NCBI GenBank assembly: GCA_007571275.1
Contig: RKRS01000087.1
Location: 1 to 5,135 of the forward strand
DNA length: 5,135 nt
Source of the DNA: Dehalococcoidia bacterium
GTDB taxonomy: Bacteria > Chloroflexota > Dehalococcoidia > Bin125
Direction: 5' to 3'
Numbering within the stretch: the stretch's first letter is position 1; every line of letters starts with the position of its first letter. Below the pieces are notes generated by a model. That model searched no databases. It saw only the letters and a program-made list of their open reading frames with translations, and was not told where the DNA came from. Below, piece after piece: positions 1-5,135 of this stretch. A program made the translations under genes and the position numbers.

Positions 1-1346
1 GCGGATTCCATCGTCGCCGGCCAGCCCGTCGCGGTCCAGGCGCCAGCCAGGGCGAGATTGGGGATGGACGTTCGTGGGCCGACGCGGTGTGCGTTTGTGC
101 CGGGTTGAGGTCGGAATGTCGCTTCCGCTTCCTTGACGACTCGCGTCGCGAGGAGCGTGGCTCCATCCGTGCCTCGCAACGCCCGACGCACCGCGCGCTC
201 GACCCGTTCAACGATCTCAGGTTGCGGGATGTCGACGAGATCGTGGGCGCCGCTGAGTGATACCGAGATCCAGTGCGGCGGCGTCCGCCAACCGTGGATC
301 TGTGAGCGATGGAAGATGAACTGTGCGTCAGGATCGAGCACCGCCACGAAGTCGCGCTTCATCACCGCTCGATCCCACTGCATGTGGACGTTGACGATTG
401 GGCTTACTTCATGTTGGCTCAGACGCCAGAATGGTTCGCGACGTCGCCAGCCGGCGGGAATCAGCTGGAACGCGTGACCGGGCGGCAGGGCGACGATCAC
501 CGCGCTGATATCGATTTGCTGATTGCGTCCGTAATGGATGGCAGCGGCCTCGACGCCACTGGTTGCGATCCCACTCACGGTGGTGTTCAGCTCCACTCGC
601 GCGCCTCGCGCCTGTAGATGTTCGAGCGCTGTATCGGCGACTTCGCCGAGTCCGCGTGTGAACAGGCCAATGTCGGCCGCGCTCGCGTCGTGGCTAAATC
701 CTTCCTGGAAGACCTGGATGGCCTGAGTCGCGGATACGTCGCGGCAGCGGTCGTTGCAGGTCGGGAGAATGATCAGATCCCAGAATCGCTCAATCACACG
801 GTCAGTCTGGTAGTGATCTTGTAGCCAGGCCGCGAATGAGGTGCGGTCCAGGGCCAGGCGCTCCGGTTCGTTCATCTTGCGAATCGGTTCGAAGGCGAGG
901 GCGAGACGCGTTTTTTCCAGGACGCTGAGGTGCTCGTAGGTCAGCATCGAGGGCAGCATGTGTAGCGGCGCCGGTAGCAGTTGCAATCCCAGCCGCGTCA
1001 GGCTGCGTGGCTGCTTCGCAGAGATCAGACTGACGCGGCGTCCGAGTGATTCCGGATCGATCACCGCCACTTCGAGGCGCTCCTGATAGCGAACGATGTC
1101 GGCGCAATCAATCCGCTCGAGGAACGCCTGGAACGCGGTGCAGCAGCGCATGGTGATGTGTTGGCCATTGTCGAGTCTGACCCGATAGTTCGGATCGTCA
1201 AACGAATACGCCTTACCACCCACAAACGGACGCCGCTCGAATAACGCCACGCGCTTTCCGGCGTCAATCAGCTCCAGGGCGGCGCTCAGGCCGGCCAGGC
1301 CGCCGCCAATGACCGCGATCGGAGCTTCGCTGCCATACCTGTTCAC
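1..1346 (-). CDS. hpnE: HpnE, FAD-dependent hydroxysqualene dehydroxylase (C-terminus cut by window edge)
   Basis: Cytoplasmic or membrane-associated flavoenzyme that reduces hydroxysqualene to squalene, the last step of the HpnCDE squalene route (family knowledge). The minus-strand frame is open without a stop from 1346 to the left edge, giving 448 whole codons. The N-terminus carries the dinucleotide-binding Rossmann motif IAVIGGGLAGLSAALEL (about residues 10-26), followed by an acidic residue, E37, where FAD ribose is normally bound, and the GGKAYSF segment typical of amine-oxidase/desaturase-like flavoproteins. The visible end has the family C-terminal signature NLALAGAWTATGWPATMES (about residues 430-448), which contacts flavin and normally lies only about 15-25 residues from the end, so little is missing. 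The start is GTG at 1344-1346, seven bases after the hpnD stop; there is no Shine-Dalgarno sequence, so coupling to hpnD is likely. A TTG at 1356-1358 is an alternative but weaker start. Many members have GDW where this one has GAW. Confidence 0.93.
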   Translation of the reverse strand, partial: MNRYGSEAPIAVIGGGLAGLSAALELIDAGKRVALFERRPFVGGKAYSFDDPNYRVRLDNGQHITMRCCTAFQAFLERIDCADIVRYQERLEVAVIDPESLGRRVSLISAKQPRSLTRLGLQLLPAPLHMLPSMLTYEHLSVLEKTRLALAFEPIRKMNEPERLALDRTSFAAWLQDHYQTDRVIERFWDLIILPTCNDRCRDVSATQAIQVFQEGFSHDASAADIGLFTRGLGEVADTALEHLQARGARVELNTTVSGIATSGVEAAAIHYGRNQQIDISAVIVALPPGHAFQLIPAGWRRREPFWRLSQHEVSPIVNVHMQWDRAVMKRDFVAVLDPDAQFIFHRSQIHGWRTPPHWISVSLSGAHDLVDIPQPEIVERVERAVRRALRGTDGATLLATRVVKEAEATFRPQPGTNAHRVGPRTSIPNLALAGAWTATGWPATMES

Positions 1347-1353
1347 GGTGGCG

Positions 1354-2259
1354 CTAGCCAATGCGAGCAGCGTTGGGCATCGCGCCCAGCAGCCACAGCT
1401 CCAGCAGACGGATCACTCGTCCCAGCCTGGACGGTGAGACTCGTTGGCTGTAGACGTCGTACTCGCGTTCGACGATGGCGTCGAGGATCATGCGGTAGAC
1501 GCCTTGCAGTCCGTTGCAACAGGCTCGGCTACGAGGTCCGTTCAACAGCGGGATCAGCTGGTCACCCTCGTGGTAGAAGGCGTAGGCGCGCTGCGCATAG
1601 TCGGCCATCAGATTGCGGAAGGCGTCGTTGTACACGTGACCGAGGATGTCTGCGTCGGAAAGGCCGTGCAGTTCCAGGTCTGCCTGGGCGATGTAGATGC
1701 GACCCCGCTCAGCGTCTTCCTTGACATCTCGCATGATGTTGGTGATTTGCAGCGCTTTGCCCATTGCGACGGCCGAGCGGGTCGCGAGCTGAGTCTGCGT
1801 GCGGTCGTAGCCGAAGATACAGATGCAGATCAGGCCGATCACGGACGCCGCTCGATAGCAGTACTGTTCCAGATCAGCCCAGGTGTCGTAGCGCGTATGG
1901 GTGAGGTCCTGCTCCATGCCGAGCACGAGTTCCTCGAAGTGATCGCGAGGAATGTCGTAGCGCTCGACCGCGTCGGCCAGGCCGGTCGTGAGCCAGGCGG
2001 GTTCGGCCCGGCCTCCGCTGTAGGCCGCATGGAGCAACTCGTGGGCCTGGCTCAAGGCCGCAGCGCGCTCGGCCTGGCTGCCAGCATCGTCGACGGCGTC
2101 ATCGACCGTACCGGCGTAGGCGTAGGCGGCGTAGATGGCCTGGCGTTTGTGCCGCGGCAAGGCGGAGAAGGCGATGTAGAAGTTGGTCGCCCGCTGGCGG
2201 GTGAAGGACTGACACTGCCGGTATGCGTCGGTGATATGCGGATCGAAGCGACGTTGCAT
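1354..2259 (-). CDS. hpnD: HpnD, presqualene diphosphate synthase
   Basis: Trans-isoprenyl diphosphate synthase of the squalene/phytoene synthase family, 301 residues, a normal length. By family knowledge HpnD condenses two farnesyl diphosphates to presqualene diphosphate, using Mg2+ held by two Asp-rich motifs. Seen here: the N-terminal block NFYIAFSALPRHKRQAIYA (about residues 26-44), first Asp-rich motif DDAVDD (53-58), the YRAASVIGL block (135-143), and the second Asp-rich motif in NIMRDVKED (174-182) followed by RGRIYI. The last two blocks are the usual squalene/phytoene synthase signatures. Assignment as HpnD rather than HpnC rests on the NFY...LP..KR block, the DVKED form of motif two, and its position between hpnC and hpnE. 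ATG start at 2257-2259, seven bases after the hpnC stop, with no Shine-Dalgarno sequence visible. The block AYAYAGTVDD lacks the FCR found before motif one in HpnC. Phytoene synthase is the main alternative, made unlikely by the neighbours. Confidence 0.92.
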   Translation of the reverse strand: MQRRFDPHITDAYRQCQSFTRQRATNFYIAFSALPRHKRQAIYAAYAYAGTVDDAVDDAGSQAERAAALSQAHELLHAAYSGGRAEPAWLTTGLADAVERYDIPRDHFEELVLGMEQDLTHTRYDTWADLEQYCYRAASVIGLICICIFGYDRTQTQLATRSAVAMGKALQITNIMRDVKEDAERGRIYIAQADLELHGLSDADILGHVYNDAFRNLMADYAQRAYAFYHEGDQLIPLLNGPRSRACCNGLQGVYRMILDAIVEREYDVYSQRVSPSRLGRVIRLLELWLLGAMPNAARIG

Positions 2260-2266
2260 GGTGTGG

Positions 2267-3187
2267 TCAGGTTAGTTTGAGTTGGACGGCTGCGCGTAGC
2301 GCGAGCCAGGCGCGCGTGTGTTTGCCGACCTTCGGTCGGCGACTCAACGTGTCATAATTTTGGCGTTCAATGGTCTTCAGCACCGCGCGTCCTCCGTCAG
2401 TGAAGAGACGCAGATCGATCGCAAGTTCGCGTGGTACCTCGTTGATCAGGCGTTCACCCTTGCGGAACCAGGCCTCAGCGCGATCGACCTGGAAGCGCAT
2501 CAGGGTCCGATAGGCGTCCGGGCACTGTCGGCGGCGGATGCCCTCAGCGATGTCCTCTTCGGTCAGGCCAAAGGCGTGAATCTCCTCAAGCGGTAGATAG
2601 AGACGACCAGTGTCCAGGTAATCGCGACGGACATCTTGCCAGTGATTGGCGATTTGCAGCGCCGTGCAAGTGGCGTCGGAGAGGTCACGTCGATAGCGAC
2701 CCTCTTCGCTATCCGTATCGATGTCCCAGAGCGCCAGCACCATCTCTCCCACCGGGTTCGCGGAGAGGTCGCAATAGTCGAGCACGTCCTGGAAGGTGTC
2801 GTAGCGGGACTGACGTTGGTCGAGACGATTGGCCTCAATCAGGCGACGAAACGGATCGACGCGCAGCGGCTTGAACCCGGCAACGTGCTGTAGAGCGATG
2901 TTGATCGGGTGCTGCGGTTGTGGCTGATTGAAAGCGCGCTCGAGGTCTGCCTGCCAGGTATCCAGGCGATCGAGGCGTTCAGCCGGCTCCGCGTCCGTGT
3001 CGTCACCAAGGTTGTCGGTGAAGCGACAGAATGCATAGACCGCGAACATGGGAGCGCGTAGCTCACGTGGCAGGAACCAGCTGACGACGGTGAAGTTCTC
3101 GCCGTGTCGTCGTGCATATCGCTGACACCAGCGCAGCGCGTCGGCCGAGTCGCCGGCGAACGCCAGGCCCGTACTGGTTGTGGTCAT
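2267..3187 (-). CDS. hpnC: HpnC, hydroxysqualene synthase
   Basis: Second squalene/phytoene synthase family enzyme, 306 residues, which in HpnCDE pathways turns presqualene diphosphate into hydroxysqualene (family knowledge). Diagnostic blocks: GENFTVVSWFLPRELR (about residues 29-44), AVYAFCRFTDNLGDD (49-63, first metal-binding motif), RYDTFQDVLDYCDLSANPVGEM (128-149, read as two adjoining blocks), and ALQIANHWQDVRRD (176-189) followed by TGRLYLP, the second metal-binding motif. The SAxPVG and NHWQDV forms are characteristic of HpnC and distinguish it from the neighbouring HpnD. Motif one reads DNLGDD where many relatives have DDxGDE; the first and fifth positions (D58, D62) are kept, so activity is plausible. 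ATG start at 3185-3187, 24 bases after the dodecin stop, with no good Shine-Dalgarno sequence. The gene sits immediately upstream of hpnD in the usual C-D-E order. Confidence 0.92.
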   Translation of the reverse strand: MTTTSTGLAFAGDSADALRWCQRYARRHGENFTVVSWFLPRELRAPMFAVYAFCRFTDNLGDDTDAEPAERLDRLDTWQADLERAFNQPQPQHPINIALQHVAGFKPLRVDPFRRLIEANRLDQRQSRYDTFQDVLDYCDLSANPVGEMVLALWDIDTDSEEGRYRRDLSDATCTALQIANHWQDVRRDYLDTGRLYLPLEEIHAFGLTEEDIAEGIRRRQCPDAYRTLMRFQVDRAEAWFRKGERLINEVPRELAIDLRLFTDGGRAVLKTIERQNYDTLSRRPKVGKHTRAWLALRAAVQLKLT

Positions 3188-3211
3188 TGGATCTGATGCC
3201 TGCGAGTCGCC

Positions 3212-3451
3212 TTAGTCGTCTTTGAGATCGTCCGGATCGAGGATACGGAAACCGACGCCGAGTTTGACCTGAAACCAGCCAATCTCGCCGTTCTGGATGG
3301 GGCCGCGAATTTCCCGCACCTCAAACCAGTCGAGATTCCTGAGCGTCTCCCCGGCGCGGGAGATTGCGTTGCGGATCGCCTGGTCAACGCCGTCAGGCGA
3401 AGAGCCGACGAGCTCAATGATCTTGTAAGTGTGGTCTCGACGCTCCGCCAT
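3212..3451 (-). CDS. Dodecin, flavin-binding small protein
   Basis: Small protein of 79 residues matching the dodecin family (usually about 65-75 residues), which forms hollow dodecamers that bind and buffer riboflavin, FMN or FAD, and in some members CoA (family knowledge). The sequence follows the family closely: YKIIELVGSSPDGVDQAIRN (about residues 9-28), then RAGETLRNLDWFEVREIRG (32-50), then IGWFQVKLGVGFRI (57-70). The Trp in LDWFEV (W42) is the residue that stacks on flavin, and Q61 lies 19 residues later, the same spacing as the flavin-contacting Trp/Gln pair of archaeal dodecin. I chose the ATG at 3449-3451 over an in-frame GTG at 3461-3463 because a perfect GGAGG lies five bases upstream of the ATG and overlaps the GTG. 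The C-terminal tail DPDDLKDD is acidic and slightly longer than usual. It lies 27 bases after the acetyltransferase gene and 24 bases before hpnC, so it is probably co-transcribed with both. Confidence 0.93.
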   Translation of the reverse strand: MAERRDHTYKIIELVGSSPDGVDQAIRNAISRAGETLRNLDWFEVREIRGPIQNGEIGWFQVKLGVGFRILDPDDLKDD

Positions 3452-3456
3452 GTGGT

Positions 3457-3461
3457 CCTCC
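3457..3461 (-). promoter_or_regulatory. Shine-Dalgarno site of dodecin gene
   Basis: The minus strand reads GGAGG five bases before the ATG at 3451, an ideal ribosome binding site. It decides the dodecin start in favour of the 79-residue form, since the alternative GTG start overlaps this site. Confidence 0.85.
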
Positions 3462-3478
3462 ACAGCCCGCTGACCTGG

Positions 3479-4162
3479 TTATCCCGCCCCAAGTTCGTGA
3501 TCGAGGATCTCGTAACAGGCCCAGCAGAGCTGTTTGCCCTGCATCGGGATGAGGGTCAGGACGGCCTGGCCGCATTCCTTGCAGATCATGCGTTGTTTGG
3601 TGTCGAAGCGCATCACGAGCAGGTCGTGCAGTTCGCCGTCGGCGGAGGCGACGTGACGGGTGAGGACGGCGTCCTCGACGAAGCCGAGGCGCTCGAAGAT
3701 TTTCCGCGCGCCGACCTGGTCTGGCGTCATCTGGGCGATGATCTTGGCGACGTCGTCGCTGAGGGCGCTCTCGAAGGCGAGGCCAAGCATGATATGGCCA
3801 AGCCCAAGACGGCGGGCGCCAACATCGACCATCACGCGGATTTCGGCGACATGGCGAGTCCAGCGCAGGCGACCGCGCTCGATAGTCGCGTAGCCGATGA
3901 TCTCCCCGTTCTCTTCGGCGACGACCGAGCGAATGCGGCCGGCTTCTGTCTCGTGGATCCAGTCGCCGATATCGGCCACGTTGGTGATGTCGCGCTCCTG
4001 GAAGAGCAGATCCTCGTCGGGCTGCCGACGGCCGAAATCCAGGAGCGCGTTGCCGTCGTCGCTGGCGAGGTGGCGAAGCCGGACGGTGTGATCGCCGCGT
4101 CGCAGATCGAGAGGCAGTTGGTGCATCTCGATGTCTGCGCTCGCGTCATGCGCCATAGTCAC
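3479..4162 (-). CDS. GNAT-family N-acetyltransferase with C-terminal zinc ribbon
   Basis: Protein of 227 residues. Residues about 26-187 look like a GNAT acetyltransferase: beta strand RSVVAEENGEIIGYATIE (78-95), strand VAEIRVMVDVGARRLGLGHI (105-124) holding the acetyl-CoA pyrophosphate-binding R/Q-x-x-G-x-G/A loop in the form RRLGLG (117-122), and the late block QVGARKIFERLGFVED (149-164), a common GNAT C-terminal signature. Residues 194-216 then form a CKEC-x15-CWAC arrangement that should bind one zinc as a zinc ribbon; this follows the last GNAT strand and is an added domain. Acceptor substrate is unknown; small molecule, peptide N-terminus or protein are all possible. GTG start at 4160-4162 is preferred because GGAGG lies nine bases upstream; an in-frame ATG at 4154-4156 would have 15-base spacing. 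No signal peptide or membrane segment is seen. It is the first gene after the 146-base spacer and is followed closely by dodecin, suggesting it may head a subunit of the operon. Confidence 0.85.
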   Translation of the reverse strand: MTMAHDASADIEMHQLPLDLRRGDHTVRLRHLASDDGNALLDFGRRQPDEDLLFQERDITNVADIGDWIHETEAGRIRSVVAEENGEIIGYATIERGRLRWTRHVAEIRVMVDVGARRLGLGHIMLGLAFESALSDDVAKIIAQMTPDQVGARKIFERLGFVEDAVLTRHVASADGELHDLLVMRFDTKQRMICKECGQAVLTLIPMQGKQLCWACYEILDHELGAG

Positions 4163-4171
4163 GCTGCACCC

Positions 4172-4176
4172 CCTCC
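4172..4176 (-). promoter_or_regulatory. Shine-Dalgarno site of GNAT gene
   Basis: The minus strand reads GGGAGGGGG here; the GGAGG core lies nine bases before the GTG at 4162 and fifteen before the in-frame ATG at 4156. Spacing favours the GTG start. Confidence 0.7.
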
Positions 4177-4210
4177 CATGCGTTCCGTGCTCACGGGTAA
4201 TTGATCTGAC

Positions 4211-4236
4211 ATGCTAGCCGTTTCCGCAGCAGTCAA
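4211..4236 (-). promoter_or_regulatory. Weak candidate promoter upstream of GNAT gene
   Basis: The minus strand carries TTGACT (4236-4231), a good match to a sigma-70-type -35 box, followed after 14 bases by TAGCAT (4216-4211), a partial -10 match. The 14-base spacer is too short for a standard promoter and no better -10 box is seen at 16-18 bases, so this is only a candidate. Its location in the only sizeable intergenic gap is the main support. Confidence 0.2.
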
Positions 4237-4237
4237 G

Positions 4238-4264
4238 CCGACCGACCACTCAGCGCACGGTCGG
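4238..4264 (-). repeat. Inverted repeat / hairpin between shc and GNAT gene
   Basis: On the minus strand CCGACCG (4264-4258) pairs perfectly with CGGTCGG (4244-4238), leaving a 13-base loop. It starts about 45 bases after the shc stop. There is no T-tract after the stem, so it is not a canonical intrinsic terminator. It could be a weak terminator, an mRNA 3'-end stabiliser for shc, or a dyad for a regulator next to the TTGACT element. The palindromic arms are seen directly; function is inferred. Confidence 0.4.
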
Positions 4265-4308
4265 GGCATATGGATATCGGTTGGCGGAGCAGCGTTGGGT
4301 TGCATCGA

Positions 4309-5135
4309 CTAGCCGGGCGCGACTGCTCGTTCGTATCGTCCCAGCGCCATGAGCGGGAAATAGTGACGGTAGAGGTGATAGTTGATCATGAAGTCACTGG
4401 GGAATCCGGTGCCGGTGAACTCCGGCTCGTCCCAGGCGCCATCCTCGCGCTGGCGCTCGATGAGATAGCGGATGCCCCTGGCGACCGATTCGTGCTCGGC
4501 CTCGCCGGCGGCGATCAGGGCCATCAACGCCCAGGCCGTTTGTGAGGGCGTTGATGGTCCCAGTCCACGCAGTGACGGATCGGCATAGGTGTCGCAGGAT
4601 TCGCCCCAACCGCCATCAGCCAGCTGGTGACGCAAGAGCCACTCGGCGGCGTTGCGCACTGGCGGGGCGGACATCGGCTCGCCCAGCGCCTCAAGCGCGG
4701 GCAGCGCCGCGCCCAGACCGTAGATGTAGTTGACGCCCCATCGACCCCACCATGAGCCATCCGGTTCCTGCAGGTCATAGAGAAACCGCAGGCCGCGACT
4801 GGCGGGTGGATACTGACCGCTGTAGCCCAGCTGACCGATGTACTCGAGCGCGTGCGCGGTGACATCGGCGGTTGGCGGGTCGAGCAGTTCGCCGAAGTCG
4901 GCGAACGGGATCTCCGCCAGGAAGGTTTTGTCGTTGTCGACGTCGAATGCGCCCCAGCCGCCGTTGGATGACTGCATTGAGAGCATCCAGTGCAGTCCGC
5001 GGTCCAGGGCGAGTTGGCGTTCCGACTCCAGCCCGGGCATGGGGATGCGCTCCAGCGCCATCAGCACGACGGCGGTGTCGTCAACGTCCGGGTACACGTC
5101 GTTGTCAAACTCGAACGCCCATCCGCCGGGTGGGG
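4309..5135 (-). CDS. shc: Squalene-hopene cyclase, C-terminal part (N-terminus beyond window edge)
   Basis: Class II terpene cyclase that folds and cyclises squalene to hopene and/or diplopterol at the cytoplasmic membrane (family knowledge). The frame is open to the right edge, giving 274 whole codons of a protein normally about 630-680 residues long. The visible part begins with PPGGWAFEFDND and runs into YPDVDDTAV, which contains the catalytic DxDD acid motif (DVDD, encoded at 5077-5088). Four QW repeats that brace the alpha-alpha barrels follow: QSSNGGW, QEPDGSW, QLADGGW and QREDGAW (about visible residues 54-60, 122-128, 170-176, 228-234). Other family blocks are GRWGVNYIYG, GLGPSTPSQTAWAL and TGTGFP...FMINYHLYRHYFP. 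About 255 residues follow the DVDD motif, the normal number, and the gene ends naturally at TAG (4309-4311), so the C-terminus is intact. The gene is the most upstream of those visible. Sterol-type oxidosqualene cyclase is unlikely given the DVDD motif form and the hpnCDE neighbours. Confidence 0.96.
   Translation of the reverse strand, partial: PPGGWAFEFDNDVYPDVDDTAVVLMALERIPMPGLESERQLALDRGLHWMLSMQSSNGGWGAFDVDNDKTFLAEIPFADFGELLDPPTADVTAHALEYIGQLGYSGQYPPASRGLRFLYDLQEPDGSWWGRWGVNYIYGLGAALPALEALGEPMSAPPVRNAAEWLLRHQLADGGWGESCDTYADPSLRGLGPSTPSQTAWALMALIAAGEAEHESVARGIRYLIERQREDGAWDEPEFTGTGFPSDFMINYHLYRHYFPLMALGRYERAVAPG

Larger units (their letters stand above)
4163..4308. other. Intergenic spacer between shc and GNAT gene
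   Basis: This is the only gap over 30 bases in the window. It holds the inverted repeat, the weak TTGACT promoter-like element and the GNAT Shine-Dalgarno site. No small ORF with a ribosome binding site, tRNA or known riboswitch is recognisable. It may divide the cluster into an shc transcript and a GNAT-dodecin-hpnCDE transcript, or be read through. Confidence 0.6.

Noticed and set aside
133..824. Several short plus-strand open frames in the left 800 bases
   Set aside because: They overlap hpnE on the opposite strand, overlap each other in different frames, and have Arg/Ser-rich sequences typical of non-coding frames.
802..1267. Apparent break of hpnE into small minus-strand open frames
   Set aside because: Those short frames are out of phase with the real gene. 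The hpnE frame itself is open from the GTG at 1346 to the left edge, with no frameshift or stop seen, so it is not a pseudogene.
1444..2280. Long plus-strand open frame of 278 codons opposite hpnD
   Set aside because: It lies fully antisense to a gene with clear family motifs, has no recognisable domain, and is the expected shadow of a GC-rich gene with G/C-biased third positions.
3461..3463. Upstream GTG start for dodecin giving 83 residues
   Set aside because: The GTG overlaps the GGAGG that is ideally spaced for the ATG at 3451, and the added residues are outside the dodecin fold.
3431..4204. Long plus-strand open frame of 257 codons opposite the GNAT gene
   Set aside because: It is antisense to a well-supported GNAT/zinc-ribbon gene; its protein shows low-complexity Val/Ala/Asp-rich composition without family motifs, as antisense shadows do.
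4267..4280. AT-richer stretch CATATGGATATCGG in the spacer as a -10 element
   Set aside because: No -35-like hexamer sits at a suitable distance on the minus strand, and the inverted repeat directly follows; support is too weak to call a promoter.
1365..4299. A 13-base direct repeat (GAGCAGCGTTGGG) at 1365-1377 and 4287-4299
   Set aside because: One copy is coding in the 3' end of hpnD, the other lies just after shc. A single 13-mer match in 5 kb of GC-rich DNA is not far from chance, and no flanking structure suggests a mobile element or recombination site.

Overview
This window is the core of a hopanoid (bacterial pentacyclic triterpenoid) biosynthesis locus. All six recognisable genes lie on the minus strand, so transcription runs from the right end of the window to the left. 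The order of transcription is: squalene-hopene cyclase (shc, C-terminal part only, cut by the right edge), a GNAT acetyltransferase with a C-terminal zinc ribbon, a dodecin, hpnC, hpnD and hpnE (cut by the left edge just before its C-terminus). Coding density is very high; the only sizeable gap is about 146 bases between shc and the acetyltransferase gene.

Layout from left to right: 1-1346 hpnE (GTG start, lacks only its last residues); 1354-2259 hpnD; 2267-3187 hpnC; 3212-3451 dodecin; 3479-4162 GNAT/zinc-ribbon protein; 4163-4308 intergenic spacer with an inverted repeat; 4309-5135 shc, including the catalytic DVDD motif and everything after it.

How the genes work together: HpnD joins two farnesyl diphosphates into presqualene diphosphate, HpnC converts that to hydroxysqualene, HpnE (FAD-dependent) reduces hydroxysqualene to squalene, and Shc cyclises squalene to hopene or diplopterol. 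These four steps are established chemistry for the families. The two extra genes between shc and hpnC are not standard pathway enzymes. Dodecin is a flavin-binding dodecamer and could plausibly serve flavin supply for HpnE. The acetyltransferase has no obvious role in the pathway.

The base composition is GC-rich, with strong G/C preference at third codon positions and long antisense shadow ORFs. The window is bacterial. I cannot place it securely below that level; the hpnE C-terminal motif and the overall character would fit a high-GC Chloroflexota/Thermomicrobia- or Actinomycetota-like lineage, but this is a guess. I see no RNA genes, CRISPR arrays, insertion sequences or phage genes. The system itself is known; the unusual part is the acetyltransferase-zinc ribbon plus dodecin pair inside it.
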